NCBI RefSeq assembly: GCF_018131075.1
Contig: NZ_JAFCLS010000022.1
Coordinates: forward strand, 1 to 64,000
Length of the DNA stretch: 64,000 nt
From: Bradyrhizobium sp. JYMT SZCCT0428
Lineage (GTDB): Bacteria > Pseudomonadota > Alphaproteobacteria > Rhizobiales > Xanthobacteraceae
Direction of reading: 5' to 3'
Shown in pieces: positions 42,824-50,999 of the stretch (positions within the stretch are counted from its first letter, which is position 1; each line of letters opens with the position of its first letter). Made by a program: the position numbers and the translations under genes. The notes below the pieces were generated by a model that was not told where the DNA came from, did no database searches, and saw nothing but the letters and a program-made list of their open reading frames with translations.

Positions 42824-43378
42824 ATGGCCCGCCTGCCCTATCTCGAAGCCGACCAGGTCGCCCCCGAATATCGCGACATGCTCAAGCGCAACACCAATTT
42901 GCACAAGCTCTTGGTCAATTCGCCCGACATGGCGCGCGCCTTCTCTGGCCTCGGCGGGTACATCCGCCACAAGAGCACGCTCGATCCGCGGTTGCGTGAG
43001 CTTGCGATCCTGCAGGTCGGCTGGATGGAGAAGTCGGAATACGAATTCACCCATCATGTGAAGATCGGCAAGGAGTTCGGCGTCACCGACGACGACATCA
43101 AGGCGATGATGGCCGAGACCGAGGGCAAATCCTCGAACCTCGAACCGCTCGCGAAAGCAATCCTGCGCGGCGCCCGCGAGATGGTGCGCGAGCTGGCGAT
43201 GTCGGATGCAACCTTCGCCGAGATCAAGCAAGACCTCTCCGACGAGCACATGACCGACCTCGTGGTCACCATCGCGTTCTACTGCGCCGTGGTCCGCGTG
43301 CTGGCGACGATGAAGATGGACAACGAGCCCTACTACAAAGAGGTACTGCAACAGTACCCGATCCCGGGAGTGGAATGA
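42824..43378 (+). CDS. Carboxymuconolactone decarboxylase family protein
   Basis: A 184-residue, mostly helical protein of the CMD/AhpD fold (RLRELAILQVGWMEKSEYEFTHHVKIG in pieces, then AILRGAREMV and MTDLVVTIAFYCAVVRVLATM). The redox pair CxxC of AhpD is missing, so a peroxidase role is unlikely. The His pair in FTHHVKIGKEFG is kept. It may be a decarboxylase or lactonase in the pathway of its neighbours. The stop is one base before the SDR start, showing tight coupling. Confidence 0.85.
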   Translation: MARLPYLEADQVAPEYRDMLKRNTNLHKLLVNSPDMARAFSGLGGYIRHKSTLDPRLRELAILQVGWMEKSEYEFTHHVKIGKEFGVTDDDIKAMMAETEGKSSNLEPLAKAILRGAREMVRELAMSDATFAEIKQDLSDEHMTDLVVTIAFYCAVVRVLATMKMDNEPYYKEVLQQYPIPGVE

Positions 43379-43379
43379 A

Positions 43380-44180
<801 letters not shown>

Positions 44181-44360
44181 GGATTAAGGCGCATTGACGC
44201 AATGCAGCATGTCACGATTCGCGACAGTTGAAAGTTTCCAATGACACGATGATGTGACGGCGCAACACCGCACGTCCAAATCCTGACTCGTTGTGGTCGC
44301 ATGAATTTCATGAGCGGCGGCTATCACGCGCCTTGAGAACGTGAGGAGTCTTTGGACGCC

Positions 44361-44585
44361 ATGAACGATGAAATCGACTACGATCTGACGCCCGATCAGT
44401 GGGAAGTGTTGAAGAACTTGCGCAACTCCACATCCCGGCCACAGCGGATGCATCGATTCACAATTCAAGGCCTGATTGCGCTTGGCCTCGTTACGATCAA
44501 CGACGATGTGCCGGTCCTCACGTCAAACGGACGCAAGGTGCTGATTAGAGGCTCATCGTGCCTGCTGCTTGATCTTGCGGCGTAA
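44361..44585 (+). CDS. Small hypothetical protein, winged-helix-like
   Basis: A 74-residue protein from the ATG at 44361 (a TTG at 44352 would add three residues, with GAGGAG just three bases before it). The pattern LTPDQWEVLKNLRNS...FTIQGLIALGLVTINDDVPVLTSNGRKVLI in pieces looks like a truncated winged helix of a MarR-like kind, but DNA binding is not shown. It converges on the cupin gene with 13 bases between the stops. Confidence 0.6.
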   Translation: MNDEIDYDLTPDQWEVLKNLRNSTSRPQRMHRFTIQGLIALGLVTINDDVPVLTSNGRKVLIRGSSCLLLDLAA

Positions 44586-44598
44586 TGTCGCCGTCGTG

Positions 44599-44982
44599 TC
44601 AGACCGGCTTCTCGTCATCCGTCACCGGTGAAGTAATGACGAGGAACACCAGATCGACCAGGCCGGAATTCGAGATGGCGTGTTCGACGCCCGGCGGCAG
44701 GAAAATAAAATCGTGCTTGCGCACGACGTGGTTCTTGCCGGCGATTTCCATCAGCCCCTCACCCTCGAGCACGTGATAGATCTGCTCCTGGATCTTGTGC
44801 TTGTGGCGCGCGACATGGGCCATCGGTTGGTACATCGAAATCCGGTAGTCGATGTGACGCGAGCCCGCCGTCTCCGGCATGACCAGCGGTTTCGACAGCG
44901 CGCCGCCAAAATGATTGGGGAATTCGCGCCAGGGCACTTCGGCGATGTTGCGGATGAAAGCGCCGTGATCCTCTGAAGCCAT
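44599..44982 (-). CDS. Cupin domain protein
   Basis: A 127-residue single cupin barrel. Metal-binding motifs are ARHKHKIQEQIYHVLEGEG (His, His, Glu) and LPPGVEHAISNSG (late His). Such small cupins are isomerases, dioxygenases or ligand sensors; the exact role is open. The gene is last in the operon TPP enzyme - SDR - cupin, 26 bases behind the SDR stop, so it presumably acts in the same pathway. Confidence 0.9.
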   Translation of the reverse strand: MASEDHGAFIRNIAEVPWREFPNHFGGALSKPLVMPETAGSRHIDYRISMYQPMAHVARHKHKIQEQIYHVLEGEGLMEIAGKNHVVRKHDFIFLPPGVEHAISNSGLVDLVFLVITSPVTDDEKPV

Positions 44983-45008
44983 TTGGTGCTCCTCAGTTAC
45001 CGCGACGA

Positions 45009-45713
45009 TCAGATCACCAGCGCGCCGCCGTCGATATAGACGATCGACCCCGTCGCAAAACCGTTCGCCATGAACGACAATATCTGCCGCGCGACATCGT
45101 CGCCGATCCCGACCCGGCCGACCGGCAATGCCGCCGCGGTCTTGGCGAGCATATCACGGCGCGCCTCCTCGGGCATCGCGGCGCGAATCGGCGTATCGAT
45201 CACGCCGGGCGAGACGGCATTGACGCGCACCGGCGCCAGTTCGAGCGCCAGCGCTTTTGCCAGCGATTCGAGCGCGCCATTGGCGGCGCTGACGATCGCC
45301 GAATTCGGCCGCGGGCGAACGCTGAGAAAGCCTGAGACCAGCGTCAGCGATCCGCCGGGGCGGATCTCCGCCGATCGCGCCACGCGCCATGCGCCCCAGA
45401 ACTTGCTTTCCATCGTGGACCGCACGTCCTCCATCGCGACCGTCCTGAACGGACCGGTGCGAAGCTGGGCTGCCGTGACCACGACATGATCGACCGGACC
45501 GCAGGCGCGAAACAGCTTTGCGATGCTTTCGTCGCTGGTGACATCGGCCGGGATCGCGATCGCGTTCAGCGTTTCCGCCACCTTGTCGAGGCGCTCGACA
45601 TTCCGGGATGAAACAATGACATCGGCGCCTTCGCGCTTGGCCATTTCCGCGGTCGAAAGACCGATGCCGGAGGAACCACCGACGACGACGATTTTCTTGC
45701 CTGCAAGCAACAT
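45009..45713 (-). CDS. SDR family protein lacking the catalytic YxxxK
   Basis: A 234-residue short-chain dehydrogenase fold. The cofactor loop VVGGSSGIGLSTAEMA and the ending ELAPVRVNAVSPGVIDTPIRAA are intact. Where classical SDRs have YSASK or the like, this protein has VSAAN (in NSAIVSAANGALESLAK), so the active-site Tyr is Val and Lys is Asn. The catalytic Ser region is VSGFLS. It may bind NAD(P) without classical catalysis or use other residues. The ATG at 45713 follows GGAGAG; the stop of the TPP enzyme gene is 19 bases upstream. Confidence 0.88.
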   Translation of the reverse strand: MLLAGKKIVVVGGSSGIGLSTAEMAKREGADVIVSSRNVERLDKVAETLNAIAIPADVTSDESIAKLFRACGPVDHVVVTAAQLRTGPFRTVAMEDVRSTMESKFWGAWRVARSAEIRPGGSLTLVSGFLSVRPRPNSAIVSAANGALESLAKALALELAPVRVNAVSPGVIDTPIRAAMPEEARRDMLAKTAAALPVGRVGIGDDVARQILSFMANGFATGSIVYIDGGALVI

Positions 45714-45732
45714 GCGCTCTCCTCGGTTCAAA

Positions 45733-47532
45733 TCAGACGGGCTGATAGCGGGTGCCGATGCCCGCCTTGCTTTGGCCAAGGCCGGGCAATTCCCAGACGC
45801 CGGCGCCCGTGGGATTGATATCGGCGGCGATATCGACGTCGATCAGATAGGGCTTGTTGGCGGCGATGCCCTTGCGGATGGCCTCGCCGATATCGCCGGC
45901 GCGATCGACCCGCACGCCCTCGACGCCGCAGGAGCGCGCCATCGCGGCGAAATCCGGATTGTAGCGCTGGCCTGTCACGGGATCGTGGAAGTCGGTCGCC
46001 AGTTCGCGGCCACCGAGATAACCGCGCTGCAGCCCGCGGATCGAGGCATAGGCGTAATTGTTCCAGACCACCCAGACCACGGGCAGATTGTATTCGACCG
46101 CCGTTCCCAGCACGTTGGCGTGCATGAAGAAGGCGCCGTCGCCGCACACGGATACGCAGGGCCGGTCGGGCGCCGCGAATTTCGCGCCCATCACGCCGGC
46201 GACACCAAACCCCATCGGGCCGAATCCCATCGAACCGATCAGCGAGTCCGGCCGCTTCGGCTTGCAAAAGCTCAACAGCCAATTGTGGTGCACGCCGATG
46301 TCGCTAACCAGGATCGCATTCTCCGGCAGCGCCTTGTCGATCTCGAGCGCAGCGCGCTGCGGGTTGATCGGCATGGTGTCGTCGGAAAATCCGGGTGCGA
46401 CGAACTTGTCCCATTCCTTGCGATAGGTATCGATCTGCGCCAGCCATTTTTTGCGGCTGTCGGCCTTCTTGGTCAGATCGGCGCGGCGATCGAGTTCGGC
46501 ATGGACCTGCCGCAGGAACGTCCGCACGTCGGCCATCAGCCCGAGCGCGACCGGATAGTTGCGGCCGATCTCCTCGGGGTCGATGTCGACATGGATCAGC
46601 CGCGTCGGCGGAATGGTGAAGGAGTAACCGGGAATCCACGAGCTCGAGGTGCGATCGTCGAACCGCATTCCCATCGCCAGCAGCACGTCAGCCTGACGCG
46701 TCGCGTGGTTGGCCTGGTAATGACCGGCGCGTGCGACCAGCCCCAGCGCCAGCGGATGGTTGCAATCGATCGCGCCAAGGCCGCTGGCCGATGCCGCCAC
46801 CGGAATCTGAAGCCGCTCGGCGAGCTTGAGCAATTCCTCGGCAGCGCCGCCATAGCGGACGCCCTGCCCCACGATCATCACCGGCCGCTCGGCGCCGAGC
46901 AGCATATCGACCGCCTTCACCACGCCCTCAGGATCGGCGCCGCAGCGGCTGGAGATGTTGGCGTTCCAGGCCTGCGCGTTTGGCGCCTCCTCGGCGGCCG
47001 ACTCCATGAACACGTCAAAGGGAACATCCAGCACAACAGGACCCGGACGTCCCGACATCATCGTCTTCCAGGCTTGCCGAACCGCGAGCGGCACCATTTC
47101 GCCCCGCGTCGGCTGGAACACCTTCTTGCAATAAGAACGCACCGTGGAGGGAAAGTCGGCCTGATAGTGGCGGTACAATTCCTGGAACGCCCCGCGATTG
47201 AACTGGCTGGTCGGCACATTGCCGGTCACCGCCATGAACGGCACCGAATCCAGGAACGCGTTGCCGAGCGAGATCGGCAGATTGGCCGAGCCCGGCCCGC
47301 AGGAGGTGAAGGTCGCGGTCGGCCGCCCTGACACGCGGTAATAAACGTCCGCCATGAAGCCGGCGACGCTCTCGTGGTGGACCGAGATGGTCTTGATGTC
47401 GTCGGAACGCTCGTACAGCGCATCGATGAACTGGATATTGCCGTGGCCGCACAGGCCGAACACCTGCGGCACTTTCTCCTGAATCAAATAGTCGACGATG
47501 ATTTGGGCCCCGTTGAGCATATTGCGCGCCAT
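45733..47532 (-). CDS. Thiamine pyrophosphate-dependent enzyme (acetolactate synthase-like)
   Basis: A 599-residue three-domain TPP enzyme of the acetolactate synthase/benzoylformate decarboxylase family. Catalytic Glu54 is in VHHESVAGFMAD. The middle domain (about 205-340) is as usual. The TPP/Mg2+ motif begins at GDGAFFMHA (about 464) and ends with VVWNNYAYAS. The substrate pocket is not assignable; true acetolactate synthase in this genus is normally next to a small subunit, which is absent here. It is first in the minus-strand operon and divergent from an IclR regulator, so a catabolic carboligase or decarboxylase is likely. Confidence 0.9.
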   Translation of the reverse strand: MARNMLNGAQIIVDYLIQEKVPQVFGLCGHGNIQFIDALYERSDDIKTISVHHESVAGFMADVYYRVSGRPTATFTSCGPGSANLPISLGNAFLDSVPFMAVTGNVPTSQFNRGAFQELYRHYQADFPSTVRSYCKKVFQPTRGEMVPLAVRQAWKTMMSGRPGPVVLDVPFDVFMESAAEEAPNAQAWNANISSRCGADPEGVVKAVDMLLGAERPVMIVGQGVRYGGAAEELLKLAERLQIPVAASASGLGAIDCNHPLALGLVARAGHYQANHATRQADVLLAMGMRFDDRTSSSWIPGYSFTIPPTRLIHVDIDPEEIGRNYPVALGLMADVRTFLRQVHAELDRRADLTKKADSRKKWLAQIDTYRKEWDKFVAPGFSDDTMPINPQRAALEIDKALPENAILVSDIGVHHNWLLSFCKPKRPDSLIGSMGFGPMGFGVAGVMGAKFAAPDRPCVSVCGDGAFFMHANVLGTAVEYNLPVVWVVWNNYAYASIRGLQRGYLGGRELATDFHDPVTGQRYNPDFAAMARSCGVEGVRVDRAGDIGEAIRKGIAANKPYLIDVDIAADINPTGAGVWELPGLGQSKAGIGTRYQPV

Positions 47533-47735
47533 CGGATCACTCTCTCCCTGCTCAACAAACCTGGACGCCGCGTCTTGATTAGCGCGGCCGACAGGGGCGG
47601 ACCCTATTTCTCATAATACTGTACGTCAATTGCTATTGTGGTATAGAGATGGACGGGCCCGCAGCGGAGCATCATGCTATTCATTGACGAGGGCAGCCTG
47701 ATAGAATTCGGCCCTGCCTTCCTGGAGACCCATCC

Positions 47736-48629
47736 GTGAAATCGCGAACCAAGCCGAAGACAAGCGACAAGCCCGCCACGCCACGCAAGACGGCGGTCGC
47801 CCGGCTGGTGCAATCGAACGCGCCCAACATCGACGACGACGCCGAGGAGCGTCAGCGCGGCGGCGTGCAGTCGCTCGGGCGCGCGTTTTCGATCCTGGAG
47901 GAAGTCGCGCGCCACCGCGAGGGCATCAGCCTCGCCGAACTCAGCAAGCTTGTCGGCCTGCATAATTCCACCACGTTCCATCTTGCCAAGACGCTGGTCA
48001 CGCTGGGTTACATGCGGCAGGAGCGGGATTCCAAGCGCTACCGCGTTGGCCGGCCGTTGTTCGCGCTCGCCGCCAGCGCGCTCGATGAAATCGAGATGGT
48101 CAATCTCGCAACGCCGGTGCTGGAAGATCTCTCGCGGGAAACCGGCGAGAGCGGGCATTTTGCCGTGCGTATGGGCGATTCCGTTGTTGTCATCGCCCGT
48201 ACCAGCGGCTCCGGCGCGTTCCAGCTCACCGACCGGGTCGGCGTGGTGCGGCCGGCGCACTGCACCGCGCTCGGCAAGATCATCCTGGCCTCGCTGCGCC
48301 CCGACCAGCTGAAGCGGTTCCTCGAACGCGTCGAACTTAAGCCTTCGACCGGAAAGTCGATCACCGATCCTGCCGTGCTGCTGCGCGAGATTGCCGAAAT
48401 CCGGCGCAGCGCAATCGCGATCGACGACGGCGAGTACAACGCGGAAGTGCGCTGCATCGCGGTGCCGGTCTACAATTTTACCGGCGACGTGATTGGGGCG
48501 CTCGGCATTTCTGGTCCGATCTGGCGGATGTCCGACCAGGTGCTGAAAAGCCGCGCCAAACTGGTGCAAACCGCCGCCGCCCGGTTGTCCGCCGAGTTCG
48601 GCGCCCGCGATACAGCGAAGTCCTCCTAA
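47736..48629 (+). CDS. IclR family transcriptional regulator
   Basis: A 297-residue regulator. After a basic 45-residue leader comes the winged helix-turn-helix (about 45-105: SLGRAFSILEEVARHREGISLAELSKL in pieces, then STTFHLAKTLVTLGYM) and the IclR effector domain (about 110-285: HCTALGKIILASL, VRCIAVPVYNFTGDVIGALGISGP). The GTG at 47736 is the start, with GGAG eight bases upstream. It lies between the TPP operon (opposite direction) and a LIV transporter (same direction), and is the probable controller of both. Confidence 0.92.
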   Translation: MKSRTKPKTSDKPATPRKTAVARLVQSNAPNIDDDAEERQRGGVQSLGRAFSILEEVARHREGISLAELSKLVGLHNSTTFHLAKTLVTLGYMRQERDSKRYRVGRPLFALAASALDEIEMVNLATPVLEDLSRETGESGHFAVRMGDSVVVIARTSGSGAFQLTDRVGVVRPAHCTALGKIILASLRPDQLKRFLERVELKPSTGKSITDPAVLLREIAEIRRSAIAIDDGEYNAEVRCIAVPVYNFTGDVIGALGISGPIWRMSDQVLKSRAKLVQTAAARLSAEFGARDTAKSS

Positions 48630-48794
48630 CGCCTCTCCCCAATCGCCTGAAGCGAATCTGCGACGCATTTGGCGTTGACAGGCGCGGCCGTGTCCGGAAT
48701 TATCCTCCAATAATAAAAGAACGTCTCTCACATCCTCGCATAGCGAGAATCGGAGGCAGGACGTCGTGACGCGCCCCCAGGGAGGAGACCCGCC

Positions 48795-50039
48795 ATGTTC
48801 AGCTACAGCCGACGTACTTTGTTGAAGACAGGCGCCGCGTTTGCCGGCGCTTCCGCTCTGGGATTTCCGGCGATCGTCCGCGCCCAGGCAACCCGGATCA
48901 AGATCGGACATCTCGTGCCGCTGACCGGTTTTCTCGGCGCCATCGGCAGCTACGCCCAGCTCGGCGTCAAGCTCGCCGCGGAAGAGATCAATCAGTCCGG
49001 CGGCATCATGGGCAAGCAGATCGACCTGATTTCGGAAGACTCGGTCAATCCCGCGACCGCCTCGACCAAGGCCCAGCGCATGATCGAGCAGGATGGCGCC
49101 GTGGTGCTGCTCGGCGAAATCTCCTCGGCCTCCTCGCTGACCATCATGCAGGTCGCCGAGCGCAACAAGAAGGTGTTCTTCTCGACCGGCGCGCGCTCCG
49201 ACGCGCTGCGCGGCAAGAACTGCAACCGATACTCCTTCCACTGCGACATTCCGAACACCGTGATGGTCAATGCCGTCGGCACAGCGCTCAATCAAAAGGG
49301 CATGGTGAAGGGCAAGAAGTTCTTCACGCTGACCGCGGACTACATTTTCGGCCACGATCTGCTGAAAGCCGCAAAAACCTTCTTCGACGCCAACGGCGCC
49401 ACGCTGGCCGGCGACGAACTGATCGCGACCGACGTCACCGATTTCAGCCCCTATCTGCTGAAGGTGCGGCAAGCCAAGCCGGACGTTGTCTGCTGCAACC
49501 TCGCGGGCAACCAGGTCACCAACCTCGTGAAGCAATATGCCGAGTTCGGCTTCCCCTACCCGCTGGTCGGTTTCAACCTCAACACCGGCGACGCCTGGGC
49601 CGCCGGCGAAGGCAATCTCAGCGGCACCTGGCCGACCGTCTGGTATCACACGCTCGACAACCCGGCCTCCAAGGCCTTTGTCGCCGCCTTTACCCAAAAA
49701 TACGGCAAGCCGCCGGAGAACCACGCCTGGATCGAATACGTCACGCTGAAGCTGCTGGCGCAGGCGATCAACGAGATCAAATCGACCGAGAGCGACGCGC
49801 TGATCGCGCATTTCGAAAAGCAGACCGAGTTCGACATCATGAAGGCGCGCAAGGGCTATTTCCGCTCCTGGGACCATCAGCTGGTGCAGGAGGCCTATCC
49901 GTTCACGGTGAAGCCGAAGGGCGAGATGAAGGACAAGTGGGACATGCTGGTGCTTGGTGACGCCGTGCCGGTGGCGGCAGAGCCGCTGGAGAAGATCTAT
50001 CCGACCAAGACGCAGAACCCCTGCGAGATGAAGGCCTGA
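48795..50039 (+). CDS. Branched-chain amino acid-type ABC transporter substrate-binding protein
   Basis: A 414-residue periplasmic protein with a twin-arginine-like signal (SRRTLLKTGAAFAGASALGFPAIVRA) and a type I binding fold (KIGHLVPLTGFLGAIGSYAQLG, AAEEINQSGGIMGKQIDLI, TADYIFGHDLLKAAKTFF). LIV-type proteins bind amino acids, but also aromatic and other acids. GGGAGGAG precedes the ATG. A candidate promoter (TTGACA 17 bases before AATTAT) lies near 48674. A GC hairpin (50077-50102) separates it from the permease genes. Confidence 0.93.
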   Translation: MFSYSRRTLLKTGAAFAGASALGFPAIVRAQATRIKIGHLVPLTGFLGAIGSYAQLGVKLAAEEINQSGGIMGKQIDLISEDSVNPATASTKAQRMIEQDGAVVLLGEISSASSLTIMQVAERNKKVFFSTGARSDALRGKNCNRYSFHCDIPNTVMVNAVGTALNQKGMVKGKKFFTLTADYIFGHDLLKAAKTFFDANGATLAGDELIATDVTDFSPYLLKVRQAKPDVVCCNLAGNQVTNLVKQYAEFGFPYPLVGFNLNTGDAWAAGEGNLSGTWPTVWYHTLDNPASKAFVAAFTQKYGKPPENHAWIEYVTLKLLAQAINEIKSTESDALIAHFEKQTEFDIMKARKGYFRSWDHQLVQEAYPFTVKPKGEMKDKWDMLVLGDAVPVAAEPLEKIYPTKTQNPCEMKA

Positions 50040-50076
50040 CGCGCCACTTGGCGCGCTAGCCCCGTTTGGTGTGAGT

Positions 50077-50102
50077 GGCGCCGGCATCGACCAGCCGGCG
50101 CC
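50077..50102 (+). other. Intra-operon GC hairpin after the binding-protein gene
   Basis: GGCGCCGGC-ATCGACCA-GCCGGCGCC, a 9-bp perfect stem with no T-run of note, 37 bases after the stop. In many binding-protein operons such a hairpin shields the upstream mRNA so that the binding protein is made in excess. Confidence 0.6.
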
Positions 50103-50123
50103 GCTCTTGTTCAAGGTAGGCAC

Positions 50124-50999
50124 ATGCAATTCGCGTTCTTGCTGGAACAGGTGGTCAATGGCCTCGTGCTCGGGGGCTATTACCTTTTGATCGCGCTCGG
50201 GCTGTCCCTGATCTTCAGCGTCGGCGGCGTCGTCAATCTGGCGCATGGCGCATTCTTCGCGCTGGGGGCGTACGTCTCGGTCGAGATCACCAAATATCTC
50301 GGCTTCGGCTCCGCCGTCGTACTGTCGCCGATTGCGGTGGCCATGCTGGGCATCCTGTTCGAGCGCTACATCCTCCGCCGTTTTTACACCGCCGACCCGA
50401 TCCTGAGCCTGCTGGTGACGTTCGGGCTCGCGATGGTTGCTGAACAGGCGATCCGCATCATCTGGGGCGCGCCGCCTATTTCGGCGGCGATTCCGCCCGC
50501 GCTGCGCGGCTCGGTGTTCCTCGGCGACTTCCTGTTTTCCCGTTACCGCCTCCTCATTCTCGCTGTGGTGATCGCCGTGCTGGTCGGGGTTTGGCTGCTG
50601 CTGCACAAGACCTCGTTCGGCCGCGTGGTGCGCGCCGGCATCCAGCGGCCCGACATGGTCGCGGCGCTGGGCATCCGGCTGCAGCCATATATGACCGCGA
50701 TCGTGATGCTCGGCGTCGGCATGGCCGCACTCGCCGGTGCTTTCTTCGCGCCGATCACCATCGTGCAGCCGGCGATGGGCGCCGACATCATCACGGTCGC
50801 CTTCGTCGTCGTCGTGATCGGCGGCCTCGGCAGTTTCTGGGGCGTGGTGATCGCAGCCCTGCTGGTCGGCGTGGTGCGCGGCATCACCATCCATTTCGAG
50901 CCCGCCGCCGGCGAGGCATCAATGTATGTCCTGATGTTCGTGGTGCTGCTGGTGCGGCCGCGCGGGCTGTTGGGCGAGCGTATCGAGAAATTCGAATGA
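50124..50999 (+). CDS. Branched-chain amino acid-type ABC transporter permease LivH
   Basis: A 291-residue inner-membrane permease with about eight spans. LivH motifs are LEQVVNGLVLGGYYLLIALGLSLIF (in part), GVVNLAHGAFFALGAY and FVVVVIGGLGSFWGVVIAALLVG. GGTAGG lies five bases before the ATG at 50124. Its stop overlaps the ATG of the next gene (ATGA), so translation is coupled. Confidence 0.94.
   Translation: MQFAFLLEQVVNGLVLGGYYLLIALGLSLIFSVGGVVNLAHGAFFALGAYVSVEITKYLGFGSAVVLSPIAVAMLGILFERYILRRFYTADPILSLLVTFGLAMVAEQAIRIIWGAPPISAAIPPALRGSVFLGDFLFSRYRLLILAVVIAVLVGVWLLLHKTSFGRVVRAGIQRPDMVAALGIRLQPYMTAIVMLGVGMAALAGAFFAPITIVQPAMGADIITVAFVVVVIGGLGSFWGVVIAALLVGVVRGITIHFEPAAGEASMYVLMFVVLLVRPRGLLGERIEKFE

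Noticed and set aside
47604..50894. A 1096-codon minus-strand frame over the IclR and binding-protein genes
   Set aside because: Same reason: an antisense shadow of two confident genes, with low-complexity translation.
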